Shown: positions 42,142 to 54,501, numbered from the stretch's first letter. The stretch: 64,000 bases of DNA from Phoma sp. XZ068 (GCA_004835665.1 RBKR01000026.1:186001-250000), one strand, 5' to 3'. The notes: a model not told the origin generated them from the sequence alone. Program-made: numbers and translations.

Positions 42142-44034
42142 TCAACAATCCTCATACCCCAACCCATGCCCAAACCTAAACACCGGATTCTCAGTATCAA
42201 ACGGCACATCCTCCCTCGACTTCTCCACCGCCTCCATACTCCTCGGCAAATCAAACGGCAGCTTCCCCATCGGCTGATACCCATCCACACCAAACACGAC
42301 GTCCAAAAACGCCTCGCCCGCGGCCCCGTAGTTCACCATCAGCGCCTTGGCCTGCTCGGCGATCTCCGGAACGGCTGCGGGCCGGTCGAGGTAGATGTCC
42401 ACGATTGTTGGCACGGCGGCGTAGATGGCGGCTTGGCGGGCGCGCTCGGTGGCGTTGTATTCCAGGCTGCCGGAGTGGTAGTTTGCTTCGAAGCCGCCGG
42501 GGCGCGGCTCGTAGGGTGCGTGGAGGCGGAGGAGGGCGATGTCTGCTTCTGCGGGGGTAGCGACGACGGTGATGTCTCTTTCAGCGAGGAGAGTCTTGTT
42601 CAGGCCCTCGGTGTAGAATTTGATGCTCTTGTCGTGCTTGAGGGGAAGGACGGTGTCGTTGTTGGTGAGTAGGGTGAAGGACTTGCGCTGGGTGTCTTTG
42701 CCGGCTGCGACGAAGTCGGGGGTGCCGACGAGTCTGTCTGCGGCATCGACATCGACGAAGGGATTTTCGAAGAGGCCCAGGAGGAACTTCTCGCGGAGCA
42801 GGCGGCGCACGGAAAGGTCGATGCGGTCTTCGCTGATGGTGTTGTTGCCGACGAGCTGCAGGATGAGATCGAAACGCTGTTCGCCGCCGAACTGGTCGAC
42901 ACCAGCGTTCAAGATCTTTTCAGCGCGCTCGATCTCGGTGAGGTTCTCGACGCCCCAGGCACGGGCCGGCATATCCTGACCACGGATGATGGCATCTGTG
43001 ATTAACCCCCAATCGCTCACAACAATGCCCTCAAAGCCAAGCTCGTGACGAAGGAGATCAGTGACGATACCCTTGTTGAAACCAGAAGCGACTTCCTCGT
43101 ACTTGGTGCCGATAGGACGAGAGTAGTAAGGCATCATCTGGCGGGCACCAGCTGCAATGGCGGCTTTGAAAGGAATGAGGTGGTGCTCGAAATTGTTGCC
43201 TGGGTATGTCGCGTTCTTGCCGTATGTGAAGTGGCTATCTTCTCCATCCTGAACCGGTCCACTACCAGGGAAGTGCTTGGTAACAGTGGTAATCGACTGG
43301 TTGCCAAACTCATCGCCTGTGAAGCCTTCGATGTACGCAACAACGAGTTCAGCAGTGAGCTGAGCATCCTCGCCCATGGTTCCGCCGATTCTGGCCCAGC
43401 GAGGCTCAGTCGCAAGATCGACCTGTGGATGAAGGGCCGATCGAAGGCCGATAGCAAGGTACTCCTGGCGGGCGATGTTTGCGAATTTGTGAACGAGCTC
43501 CGCATCCCTCAGAGCTGCAAGTCCGAGACTCTCCGGCCATTGAGAGAAAGCAGTGGCAGCAATTTGAGATCCAATCGCATCTGTGTACGAATGCCGGGGA
43601 TCCGAGGACATCGTTACTGGTATCCCGAGTCGTGTGTTCAACGCCGCTTGCTGCAGGTTGTTGTACCATTGGGCTGCGATGCGGGGGCTGTTAACAGTTC
43701 CGGCCAGGTTGAAATGTGTTTGGAATTTGCCTTCAACAGCCAGCACAGTGGTGTTGGAAAGGGCGGTGCTGTCATTGGCGGGTAGATTCAAGATGCTCTG
43801 GAAGAGTTGTCCAGCCTTCTCCTCCAACGTCATGCGTGCAACCAGGTCATCGACACGTTCGTCCACAGGTAGGGATGCATCGCGGTAAGGCAAAACCTCC
43901 GCATCGCTTCGTAAAGCGAAAACATTGTGTTGGAAGGTCTTGGGAGCAGGGACAGCCTTGGACATTGCTGTAGCTGCGAAGATTAAGCCAACAAAGGCCT
44001 GCTTCTTGCGGTCGGTGCAATTTCGAATGCCCAT
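42142..44034 (-). CDS. Secreted GH3-family glycoside hydrolase
   Basis: Intron-free, 630 residues from ATG 44034 (upstream codons in the open frame lack an ATG). The first ~28 residues have a basic then hydrophobic profile like a signal peptide. The catalytic nucleophile is Asp341 in GIVVSDWG, and the family motifs KHFPGSG and GEDAQLTAE and the C-terminal sandwich domain are present. Several N-glycosylation sites (for example NAT, NDS, NNT) support secretion. The sequence resembles fungal GH3 beta-glucosidase or N-acetylglucosaminidase relatives. The KHFPGSGPVQDGEDSHF stretch has a His after KHF, as in NagZ-type members, but substrate specificity cannot be decided. Confidence 0.88.
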   Translation of the reverse strand: MGIRNCTDRKKQAFVGLIFAATAMSKAVPAPKTFQHNVFALRSDAEVLPYRDASLPVDERVDDLVARMTLEEKAGQLFQSILNLPANDSTALSNTTVLAVEGKFQTHFNLAGTVNSPRIAAQWYNNLQQAALNTRLGIPVTMSSDPRHSYTDAIGSQIAATAFSQWPESLGLAALRDAELVHKFANIARQEYLAIGLRSALHPQVDLATEPRWARIGGTMGEDAQLTAELVVAYIEGFTGDEFGNQSITTVTKHFPGSGPVQDGEDSHFTYGKNATYPGNNFEHHLIPFKAAIAAGARQMMPYYSRPIGTKYEEVASGFNKGIVTDLLRHELGFEGIVVSDWGLITDAIIRGQDMPARAWGVENLTEIERAEKILNAGVDQFGGEQRFDLILQLVGNNTISEDRIDLSVRRLLREKFLLGLFENPFVDVDAADRLVGTPDFVAAGKDTQRKSFTLLTNNDTVLPLKHDKSIKFYTEGLNKTLLAERDITVVATPAEADIALLRLHAPYEPRPGGFEANYHSGSLEYNATERARQAAIYAAVPTIVDIYLDRPAAVPEIAEQAKALMVNYGAAGEAFLDVVFGVDGYQPMGKLPFDLPRSMEAVEKSREDVPFDTENPVFRFGHGLGYEDC

Positions 44035-44852
44035 GTTGAATCCTGAATGGCACGAAGTAACCGGCGATGCCTCCGCAGTGCAGTGACAGCCCAACTATTT
44101 GTACTCTTCATCTTACTCACACGGCACACGTCGTCGTCGTCGCCATCCTCTAGCAGCAAGCCACATCCGAAGAACAGCCATAGCGGAGGCTCTAGCCGTT
44201 GAAATTTTTGTGACGGTGTGGTGCCAAGATGGAACGCCGATGACGTTCTCCGCCTTCAACTGCACTCATGGGTGCCATCGTGGACTGCCGACGATGCTGC
44301 CAAGCTGCTAAATTGTGGGGATCGTGATGTGGGGAGGAGTATGGGGTGCGTGCATCCTTCCCGCCCCGGTGATTACCCGAAACTTGTGTCATGATTGGTC
44401 AGTCGGAACTCGCACGGAGTCAAAGAACTGCCGAATAGCTCCTGGCCACAAAAGTGGATAGCATACGCGCCGTCATGTGAGGTTTAGAGGTGTGTTCGGT
44501 AGAAGATGATCCACTTACTAGATGGTAGACCTGCTTGTTGACATGCATGTTGACATGCTTCGCACCTTGGCATGTAGGATTCACGAGCGGCCGAGGACGG
44601 AGAATATCTCACCATGGTTAGGCGACCGGATTTGTATTTTTCGTGGTTGTGTGCTTGATCGAACCAAGCCATATAACGGAGTTTCGATGCCGAACTGCGC
44701 AGGGGACCGCGGCTGACATTACTTATTCATTGCTCTTTCATAGTACATATTCGTGATAAATCGTAAAGTCGTGATATGCAGCTCTACTCCCGCGCCTTGC
44801 TGGGTATCTTTTTCCATCTCATGCCTTCCCCTCACTATGCACGTCCTCAAAG
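44035..44852. other. GH3 promoter and Slx4 3' flank
   Basis: No gene supported. Confidence 0.55.
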
Positions 44853-47720
44853 CTAGTAAAGTCCTTTTCTCGCACTTCCTCGGCCTCGACTCTCCTTCGC
44901 ATGTATGCAGCAGATGCTCATCTCCTGGCACCAGGCTCTGACCATATATGTCTCAAGCTCCTTCTCAACAACCAGCACCTGATCATCACTCTCCACACCC
45001 AAAATAGCATTTCCTTTTGATTTCAAGTCCTTGTTGTAGGCTTTGATTTGCTTCTGTGTGGCTCGCTTGTAAGCGCGAAGCTTAGTGTTGCTGTTGAGGT
45101 AGGCGGTGAACTCCTCCAGGATGATAGGGTCATACATGAGAATCTTTTCATGCCAGCTTGGCTTCTTTGGGTCTGTTGTAGGTGGTATGGAGCGGATATG
45201 TGCAGTGATGGAAGCACATATTGAAGGCTTAATGCTTGCCCACTCCAGGTAGGTGGTCAGGATGCGAAAGATCGGCGTAATCCCACCATTGTCTGCTTGG
45301 GGCCTGGCTGGCGTCGAAGGCTCTTGATCGAAGGTCAAAGGTAATGGAGGCGAGTCTTGTAGCTTGCGCACTCGGGGTGGCGTTGGTGAGATGGCCTCGA
45401 GGGCCTCATCTTCCGAATCAAGTATCTCTTCAATGTCGATGAAACGACCGGACCCTTTTGGCGGGGTCAATGGCAGACGCTGTGGTGTCTGCTGTGGCGG
45501 TAATGGTCTCCGCAATGGAGCTGGTGCCGACGCTGACTCTGTAGGGATGACGCTCTTCGCTTTTGGAGGACGCCCTCGACGTTTCTTGGGTGGGTCTGTA
45601 GCTGCAGCTTTTGCTGGCGCTGATGCTGCAGCTGAGATATCGGGCTGAAAGTCGTCGATGTCCGCGAAGCTGTTTTGTGACTCAGCATTCTGATTTGAAG
45701 GTGGAAGGCCGCAATTGAAATCGTCAATATCGTCAAACACATCAGGTGCTGCAGCGATGGCATTCTCAAGTCGTGACTGCGACTTGAACCTTGGTGGAGT
45801 CGGCAGATCTGAAGATATCGCGATAGGCCCAGCAGGCTCGATGTCATCAATATCCACAAAATCAGACTGCAGACTCGGCTCTTCAGAAACAACGCCCATA
45901 AGTAGAGGTAGGTCTTGTGTCCGATCTGGTTCTGGGATGTAGATGTTTTCCATGTTCTCGAGCAGACCTCCTGCGCTGTCCCTTGTACTCTCACGCCACA
46001 ATCCTCGCTTCCCTTCAATACGCTGAAGTTTTGGCCACCGCGGAGGGCCTTCCAGTAGGAAGCGAGTCGTACTCCTTACTTCTTGCTCTGATTCCGTGAT
46101 AGCTCGTTGTATGTGTCGCACAGTCGCAGGTGACTCTTCCAGCGCAAGCTGACTTGAAGTGCCAAATAATACCTCTTGTCGATTCATGCGCATCAATGCA
46201 GATGTAGGACTAAGCAGCTTCTCACCGACAGGCTTAAGTTTTGCCGGAGGTTTTGTTGATGCCTTCCTTGCACGGGGCCTCGCCTTCGTTGCCACTGTTT
46301 CTGAGCTATCTCCTGACTTCGACCTCTTTCGAGGCGGCCTCGTCTGTGGCGGGTCCGCATTGAGCGCTGCGACGTCATTCAAAGGTACCTTCGTAGTGCT
46401 TTTTCTTGGCGAAAAGAAGTCGCTTGTGACAGCCTGCGCATACTCGCTGATGTCTTTCGGGGCATACTGGCCAGTCACCAAATCTGTGATGGTCCGCGGC
46501 TTCTTCTTGGGAGCCTTACCCTTCTCCGGGGAGGATGCTCGAGAGGCGGTCTGAACGCTAGGTAAATCAATAAGTTCAACTCGGCGGCGCTTTGTTACGC
46601 CCGAGGTCACCGCATTCGGTATCGTGGTGTTGCTTGCGACCTCGGTGGTTGGTGACTCGTATGTAAAGTTGGAAATGAGATTAGTGAAGGTACTGGCGGT
46701 AGCCTCGTGTGTCAATGGCCTATTTTCCTTCCCAGTGGAAACAGTAGAGGGACTCTGAGCGACCGTATCTCTTGGTGGAGTCCAATCTCGCCTTCGTGAC
46801 ACTGCTTCGTCAAGATCGAGCCCTTCTGTCACAGAAAGTGGTGGTGGCTGCTTCGAACCCGTCTGCTCCAATCTTGGACTTTGCGGCATATCCCATATAG
46901 ATGCATCTCGTACACCAATATCTCCCGCTGGGTAGGGCTCCTTTATGGTATTGTTGGACTGACCATCAACTAGGAAGTGCGCGGACACAGCGTCTGCAGG
47001 TTCCAGTTGCGCTTTTCCAGCTTTGGTAGCAACCTTGGGCTTTGTGATCCTCGTCTTCTTTGGCTTTGGCTCTGTGCCATCCTCATCAAGCTTCTCCTTC
47101 TTTGCTCGCGGTTTTCGAGGTTTTCCCGATTTCGTCAACTTCGGCGCATCTGCGACAACTTCGGCAGGGTTCTCGAGTGAGGTTTGCGCTTCTGCGACTT
47201 CGAAGAACGATGATTTTGTGGTACGTGGGAGCCGAAGTTCAGGATCGAGGGGTGCGTTGTTGTTTTCGAGTTCTTTGTCTCCTGTTGGCTTCCGCGACCT
47301 TGGCTTCGGTTTCGGCTTTTCGTCATTTGTCGCTGTAGAAATCTTCGTAGGTCGCTTTCTGGGCTTCTTTGTAGTTGTAGCTGCTTCTTCTTTGCCTTCG
47401 AGAGACCGCCGTCGCGACTGAGCAGGCAGTACCTCAGCGACGTCCTCATCTAACTGCTGCGCGAAATGCTCCGAGCGAACGAGGCTGCTCACGGTGGCGA
47501 ACCCTCTTGTAGCACTCTCAGGGATGGGAACAGCTCGGGAGCCGGATGTCAACGCGCCGGGGTTGCGCTTTCGTGGACTCGAGGGTGGGGAGAGGGCGAA
47601 AGGCGAAGATGGTGGCATTGCGACGCGTCTCGAGGGCGCCGCATATTGTGGGGAGTACAACACATCGGGCGCGGGTGGGGAGGACGAGAGTACAACGATT
47701 GTGTACTCCTTCCCGGCCAT
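44853..47720 (-). CDS. SLX4: Structure-specific endonuclease subunit Slx4
   Basis: Intron-free, 955 residues from ATG 47720. The frame stays open to 47924, but the family N-terminus is the IVVLSSSPPA motif at residues 7-16. Features: long Lys/Arg/Pro-rich disordered region, an AT-hook-like KKRRGRPPKAK (about residue 730), several acidic FxDIDD or IDIEEI motifs, and a conserved C-terminal helical domain of ~90 residues (FRILTTYLEWASIKPSICAS to EMSICCIHAKESRGRG). That domain binds the nuclease Slx1. Slx4 is the scaffold of the Slx1 5'-flap/Holliday junction nuclease and a DNA-repair signalling hub in the nucleus. Confidence 0.9.
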   Translation of the reverse strand: MAGKEYTIVVLSSSPPAPDVLYSPQYAAPSRRVAMPPSSPFALSPPSSPRKRNPGALTSGSRAVPIPESATRGFATVSSLVRSEHFAQQLDEDVAEVLPAQSRRRSLEGKEEAATTTKKPRKRPTKISTATNDEKPKPKPRSRKPTGDKELENNNAPLDPELRLPRTTKSSFFEVAEAQTSLENPAEVVADAPKLTKSGKPRKPRAKKEKLDEDGTEPKPKKTRITKPKVATKAGKAQLEPADAVSAHFLVDGQSNNTIKEPYPAGDIGVRDASIWDMPQSPRLEQTGSKQPPPLSVTEGLDLDEAVSRRRDWTPPRDTVAQSPSTVSTGKENRPLTHEATASTFTNLISNFTYESPTTEVASNTTIPNAVTSGVTKRRRVELIDLPSVQTASRASSPEKGKAPKKKPRTITDLVTGQYAPKDISEYAQAVTSDFFSPRKSTTKVPLNDVAALNADPPQTRPPRKRSKSGDSSETVATKARPRARKASTKPPAKLKPVGEKLLSPTSALMRMNRQEVLFGTSSQLALEESPATVRHIQRAITESEQEVRSTTRFLLEGPPRWPKLQRIEGKRGLWRESTRDSAGGLLENMENIYIPEPDRTQDLPLLMGVVSEEPSLQSDFVDIDDIEPAGPIAISSDLPTPPRFKSQSRLENAIAAAPDVFDDIDDFNCGLPPSNQNAESQNSFADIDDFQPDISAAASAPAKAAATDPPKKRRGRPPKAKSVIPTESASAPAPLRRPLPPQQTPQRLPLTPPKGSGRFIDIEEILDSEDEALEAISPTPPRVRKLQDSPPLPLTFDQEPSTPARPQADNGGITPIFRILTTYLEWASIKPSICASITAHIRSIPPTTDPKKPSWHEKILMYDPIILEEFTAYLNSNTKLRAYKRATQKQIKAYNKDLKSKGNAILGVESDDQVLVVEKELETYMVRAWCQEMSICCIHAKESRGRGSARKGLY

Positions 47721-50700
47721 TTGCAGCAGCTGTGCCTGCCGCCTGAGAGCCAGCGTTCGATTCGCCCAGCCCAAATCATGCGCCGGGCAGCTGCATGGCG
47801 TTGTGGGGAAGGAGAAGGTGAGCTTGAATCGCGCTTGGGCCCGCAATGCCTCGCGAAACCACATGATTTGGCGTTCAGCCTCAAGCTCTGAGTCCCCCCC
47901 CCCCCCCACCTCCGACACCTCCACACTATTTTCTCAAAGCTCCTTGAGAACTTGTGGCAGCCTACACGACGAGTGTTCTACTCTGTCCCCGGCCTGACTT
48001 CCTTGTACGAATTTGTTGACCGCTTCGTCGAAACCGACGAACCTGGCGCGAGTGACCACCAGCCTCAACTCCCAACCATCAGAAACCCCGCCCAGAGACA
48101 ACAAAAGGGACCTTAGCCAAGTACCTCTACTCGGCATGGTAATGGCCTTCAGCACGTTGACGGTGATGTTCGCCCACAATGGCCGCATGTCCGCTGAACG
48201 TGACCAAGATTAGCTCCGTCGGCGTGCGCAAGCATGTTCAGATCAATCTTGCTGACTTGCAGGCTCTTACCTGCAACTTTGCTTATTGCCGATAGTAATA
48301 CCCCTTCGGTGTTTTGCCTCGCCTTCACAGTTGACAAGCTTGCTTCTTGATGCCCTCGACCTTCGTTCACCTTACCAACCTCGAGCAACACCTTGCGTTT
48401 CACAATGCTTGAACTGACACGATGACCGTACTGGGCTGCTGGGTGTCGCTTTGCTGAGCTGCAGAAATTGGAGCTCCAATGATGCTGGGCTGGCAACAGG
48501 CATTCGATGATCCGGGTTTTTTGTTTCGCGCCACGATAATCCGCAGTTCCTGGTTATGGTCTGCAAACTCGTCAGCATGCCAACATCTCACCAAGTTCCC
48601 GCCTCACACTTCTTGCCAGCTGGCAGACGGACGAAGTTTTGCAATGCCATGCACAACGTTCAGCACAAAACGTCCAGCGCTACAAACCCCGCAACTGCTG
48701 TCTTCGGAGGTGACCGGCGGCACCATCGATGTCTCCGAACTGGCTGCATTGCCATCGACTGCTGTACTGCGGTTATCGATGTCTCGAACCAACACTTCAC
48801 TCCAAGGTTACACATTCAGTTCCAGATATGATGTTATCTGTTCGAGGAAGTGTCAGCCAAAAGTAGGGGTCGAGTGCGGATGCCAACTCACTATTGTTCT
48901 ACTGCTGTACCGACACCGAGTCATGAATACGCACTCTCATGCCACCGTATTCAATCATTTGGCCCTATGAGGCTTCAATCAGCCGGTCTTCCCAATGAAC
49001 ATCACAAAGGCATCCTACAACTGTCAGAGTAAACGCCAATGTCCCTGAGTACCTGGCTTGTTGGTGCCTGACTGATCGTACGCCAGAATCGACACATAGT
49101 ACCACTGCACTTGACACAGTCAGAGGGAAATTCGAAACACGAGCTCTTGGGCGATACTCACCAAACACGCGGTCGGACACGAAGATTACTCAGCCGCCTG
49201 AAGCTATGGAGCCTTTGCAGACTTGGTGTTGAACTCTGTCGTTATTGCGCCCAGACTGTTCTCGCAAACTAGGACATGGGGTTCGTACAACTTGTCCAGC
49301 ATCAGTGCGTGGATCGAGTTGACAACACGGATCGAGTGATCGTTCGCGAGCAATCGTTGCATCAACGTGCGCAGTGCGAATCGACTGGGATGGAGGACGA
49401 CTAAGGGGGAGGCTGCTGAAGATGATGCTTGGTCAACCCCTGTTGCGCCGAACCTGGTGAAGTCCACTAGACATTTCGGGATCCTCGTATTCCAAAGCTG
49501 TTACCTCTGCATCGGATCAATGCTGTCGAGCCTCATTGTGGAGGATGATGAGTTATCTGCACGGCACAACGACAGACATTCGTCCAGATCAACAACGCCA
49601 TTCAAGGCCCATGTACGTGTGGTTCCTTAATCGAGCTGAGCCGAGGATACACCCTAGCGAGTAAACGCCTCTGCACTATCTGTTGGACGCTGGGATGGGC
49701 GTTATGCCGAGTACGGGAGAATTGAGTGCCGGGCCAAAGACTGCTCGAGGCGACTATTTCTAGTGTTCGGAAATTGCTCAAGTCATTCTTCTTTGACCCT
49801 GTAGTGGCTTCAAAGGCTTCAACCTGCCGCGATTGCCATACGGCGTCTTGCGGATGGCACAAAGGGAATCAAACCGCAAAACATCCAGACGAGAATCCCG
49901 AGTGCTCAGAGGTCCGACTTCATCGATGGCAGAGTTGATGGTATTTTGAAGCTGGGTCTGGCCTGTCTTCATGACAGCCCCACAAGCGTAGGTGCGATGA
50001 CTACCCTTGGATAGAGACTTAGTGACACCCTTGCCAAAATTCTACCGAGAACATGTCTCTCGATCACGAAGTTCAGCGACAGGATCGTTGAAAAAGACAT
50101 GCTCAATGTCCTTGTCAAGCAACACTTGAGGATGACGCCCATGGCGTCCTTAATGTTGTGCGCAGTCTTCCTCTCGCCAATTTAACGATCGAGATTGCGG
50201 GACACGTCCATGGCAACCTCATAGGATATTCTATTTGCCGATGGGAAGAAGGAAACCCCACTGACAAGGACCGGTCCAGAGTTCGATATTTTGGCGTCTT
50301 CGGTGGCCGATCTGCTGCCATCGGCCGCGCTCAGTGCCCTCCTCTTGTCCTTACTTTGCACTGAGGGAGCTCGCCGAAACTCTGAACTTGTTAAGATGGT
50401 GCGTATTCGTCACAGACCAGCCGCCATGATTGATGAGCCGGCGGGCAATGTCCACCGACTTCAGCCAGTGGGGGAGAGGCGGAAGCCCTAGGATGTGCGA
50501 CCTTCCGTGTTTGCAGTTGGATTCGTTCTCTATGGTCAACCAACCCCACGACATCTTCTTCTGCCTCTCCGATCAGCGCCCACAGGCCGCGTGGAACAAG
50601 GTTATCCACATTGCTTGTATGCGGCTCAGCGATTGACCGCTGTCCTGCAGGTGAGATCGCAGTCGCGAACAGTCCATAGGAGGATATTTTGTCTTTTGGA

Positions 50701-53700
50701 GATATCGAAAAGCCCCAGATCGAAGGCTGAGGAGACATGAGAAAAGTTTTGAGTCTTATTGGGGAGGACCGGAAAAAGAACATGACTTGGAAGATTTTGA
50801 AACTTATTTTGCACACCATGGAGGAGGAAGGTCTCAGCGAGCTGAAACGTCTTTGTGTACCCTCGCGAGGGGCGGTTTGAGCGGTGTGGTGGTTACGGGC
50901 CACGGGCGGCGGTCATCGCTTGAGGTGTATGAGAGAAGGTCGGCGTCTTGCAGCACATGCGTTCGGATTGCGCATTTTCGGGTACATGGGCTGAGAGAAT
51001 CAAGTCAACTGCCTGGAGTGATGTTCATGGCTTTTCTGCTGCTCATCGCTATCAATCTCTATCGGCTGCGAGACAGCTCACGGGCTGTGAGACCTACCTC
51101 TGGCGGCGCGGCAAAGGCAGCGTAACTGCCGTGCCAATGGCGAGGCCTTGACTGATCAAAAGAACGAAGATGCTCTGTTCATCTACGATGGCTTAGCTGA
51201 CGGCTTCTCAGAAGAACGCATCGTACTGGTCGGTCTTCCTTCGATGCGAGGGGCAAACTGGTGAACGCAAGGCAGCAAACTTGAACACGACAACCTGACC
51301 GAGCGAGCTCCTGTGGCCCCGATACGGTACAAGAGCTGTCAAGCGCGCTGTATCTTCGTTGTAGCAACTTGGTACCTCCTTCCGCATATGGCGGTGGTGC
51401 CATGTTCAAAAGCTTCACGAGCTTGGCCGAGGCAGGCGCGACCCTGTGGTGGTGAGCGAAGGTAGAAACGTACCAGACGAGCTCTTTAGTGGTTCCCAAT
51501 CCCCGCTTTGACCTGATGAGGTTTCTCCGGCGGCTCTCGTGTTGCTCTTCGCTTTGAAGAAGGAGTTGAAACCCGCGGACTGGTACTTCCCTGACCTCGT
51601 GGTCACTATATGGAGTCGACAATCTCTAAGGTGGTGTCCGAATGATCAAGAGCTGCTCTCTTAGTTTCTTTTGATGATAATAAGGAGGCTGCTCGCTGCA
51701 AAATGTGTTGGCTGTTCGCGAGGTCGCTGGCTTCGGACTTGGTAAAGGTGGTGCAGCTCGACGCACCTCACGCTCACACTTGCGCAAGCAGAGCACAGAC
51801 CGCCTATCGATGCAGACAGAGATGCAACGCAGGACCTCGCGATACAGGAGCTGTGGGTGCGGTTTGTGCTAGGCGCTGCAGTTCCGCAGATCTGTCTAAT
51901 GCGAAAGGGCAGGCAGACATAAGCAGACTGCGTAGGTGCAGACGAAGCAGTTCGTCATGAACTCTCTGCAATCTTCAGCCTGTCACTGCAATGTCAGCTG
52001 TCGCCTTCCGGATCGCAGCAGCCTCGAAGGCCTGCAGTCTGCAGGATGTACACGCCGAGCAGCTTAGTGGCTTCGAATTGAGGCAGCACAACAGCTAGAT
52101 GGCTGAGGTTCATAACGCAGCCAGCGTGACATGGTTCAATCCCTTGAGACACAGGTGATGAGCATGTTCTGCTGCCTTTGGTTTCCACAGAGAAGCTCAG
52201 CAGTAGTGCCTCAGCATGCCCGTCAGACCGCGTGCATTAGGGACATGTCCTTGCAGGAGCAACTCTCCGTCAGCAGTTCTGTTGGAGTTAGGTCACACCT
52301 GAATGTCTCCTTACGTTGGCTGACACTCGAGGCGTCATTCGGCTCAAACCGCTGCTGGAGACAGTATCGGAGTGATACGCTTTGCACAGTTGTCCCAAGA
52401 CAACCGTGATCAATTACTGACCACTAGCTGACTGATCACTACAGCATCACTGGAACCTCACTTGGTATCTTGCTGACGTTTAGATCAGGTCTCTGTTCGT
52501 GAGGCTAAGGTAGTTCTGCATTCTGTTCCTGCCCTACGGTTGTCTTGCCTGTTTTGTCAAGCGCCTCACCTGTTCCGCTCCTTCCCTATGCATTCCCCTG
52601 ACCTCTAACCGTCCCTTCCTCAGAATGCCAACGTTACCCCCCACGCGTATCACTTCCTTTCCGACACGTCTATTCCATCCCCTAAACGTCGCTCTGAAGC
52701 CGTACTTTTGCCCTCAGTTGTTGCCTTTCTCCCCTTCATTTATGTCCGGCCGCCTATGGCGCGCTGTGTATCGTCATCTTCCAGCCATTGCCCTCAACTG
52801 TATTGTTGTAGTGCATTTCCAAAGCCTTGGATCTCCCCATCTTCCCTTGCGGCACTCGACTGTACCTCGTTCCCTTGTCAACCTTCCCACCTTTATCGTC
52901 GACACCGCTCTCCATCGACACACCTAACAATTGGCTCTCGGCCTACAAGCCACTTCCCAGACGGAAAAGTGTTCAGAGCCACGCCAAGTCCTGTACGGAA
53001 ACCCCAGAACTCAGGGGTATCCGCCGAAGCAGCCGCACTTTCCTATCCCTGCGCGGGCCCTGGGAGCGATGTCGTTGTGGGGCAGGGGCTTGTCTACGCT
53101 GGGTCCGCACCGTGTAGGTCTGGTTCGTGTGCGTTAGGTGGCGAAGCGAGGTGTGTGCGTAGAGTTCGGCTGTTCGTTCGATGGAGGAGGGAGGGTTGGT
53201 TCGCGGGAGGAGGTATACGTCTGCCGTCTGCGAGGGAGAGGTGAGACGGTAAAGGACGAGTGGAAGAGCGTGAGTCACTTGAGGTTTGCGGTAGGCACCT
53301 ATTCCTTCTTTTTGTCAGCCTTCGTTTCGTCGTCACACCTTTACATTCCTGACCTTACCTTCTTCTCAAGGTGGCGAGAACCATTGCTTTATTGCTCGAT
53401 TGCGTGAGCATTGCGCATGACATAGTACGTCAGACAGGGTGCATAAGCTGGCTCGAGCGTCATCAATGTAGATCCAAAGATCACAGCGAGAAGAGACAGT
53501 CGCGTCCAGCAATCTGACTCGGGGCGTCTGCAAGGTCTGGTAAGTCTGTTGGCTGCTTTCTCGCCTCTCCCTTCATCCAAAACATCCCTTATCATCGTCC
53601 TCCACTTCTCATCCTTGAGTTCGTCACCTCCAAACTGGGCACTCCTTCGGATATTCCTTCCTAGAGCAATAAGCCTCCATCAATCATCTTCTTTATATCC

Positions 53701-54501
53701 TTTAAACCTTCTCGACCGTCGTCGACGTTGTGGGCTGCGCTCGTCCAAGGTTGTCGCCGAAGCCTTTCCTGCGCAAGGCAGTCCAAGCCCTCCACACTCT
53801 GTATCAGCAGTTGTCCCCCACATGCGTATTTTATTTGATGTTTCCTGTCTGTTCCCCCTTTGTTTCTCAGTTTCGCGCTGCCTTGTCCCATGTTTTTTGG
53901 TCCTGCGCCTCCGCTTGCTCGTGGCGCTATATACGTAGGTTGTGGTCGCCAATAGCGAGATGCACAGTATTACGGTCGAGGCAGATCTCCTGAAGGCCGT
54001 TTATGTTCTCGTGATGTTCTCGCAGTTCTTGGGGATCGGTTTCCCTCGGCTGGAGGGCTTCCCGAAGGATTGAGGTGTCGCCGCCGTATGCGTTCCGGCG
54101 CTTTGATAGTGCGAGACCGTCTTAAAGATGTAGACGAGAGGCTTCGTCGAAGTTCTCCAGAGCTGTCAATACCTAGATGTGTTTATTGGCAAACATGTTT
54201 GCCGTTGTCTCCAACAGACTTGGGGAGTAGAGTTGCTTCGCAGTAGGTATTGTATTCGGTATCCTGGATCGTATGTAACTACTCGGCGGGACAAAGAATA
54301 AGGTAGGTGTCCGAGCTGTCGATCTTTACACATAATTAGAACAGAAAGTTCGACGTTTTGAGTCCATGTGAATGTTCAGACGACGGGGAGAGGGCAGTGC
54401 AGGGGTCATGTTGGTGTCGGCTTGGCGCTAACAGAGCTGTTATCGAGCTCCACGCTGCCAACGCCCAAACACCAAGCTGCCACAGACTACGTCTCTCCAC
54501 G
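47721..54501. other. 6.8-kb gene-poor interval
   Basis: This is the longest stretch without a supportable gene. Minus-strand frames at 50391-50903, 49778-49972, 49602-49862 and 49204-49467 look mildly protein-like but are short, in different frames, without a credible intron chain and without recognised motifs. From about 52.5 to 54.0 kb the plus strand is strongly pyrimidine-rich, as in long 5' leaders or promoters of ascomycete genes. It may contain decayed genes, a long leader for the gene at 54.5 kb, or a lineage-specific ncRNA. Confidence 0.45.
47894..47907. repeat. 14-nt C homopolymer upstream of Slx4
   Basis: Fourteen consecutive C on the plus strand, about 175 nt before the Slx4 start. 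It is prone to length error in sequencing. Confidence 0.9.

Noticed and set aside
44660..44685. Minus-strand GGTTCGATCAAGC as tRNA T arm
   Set aside because: The hairpin is offset by one base from a true T arm and no A box or acceptor stem is present.
49204..50903. Minus-strand open frames as one multi-exon gene
   Set aside because: Fragments are in conflicting frames with internal stops and I could not build a splice chain; kept only as a hint of erosion.
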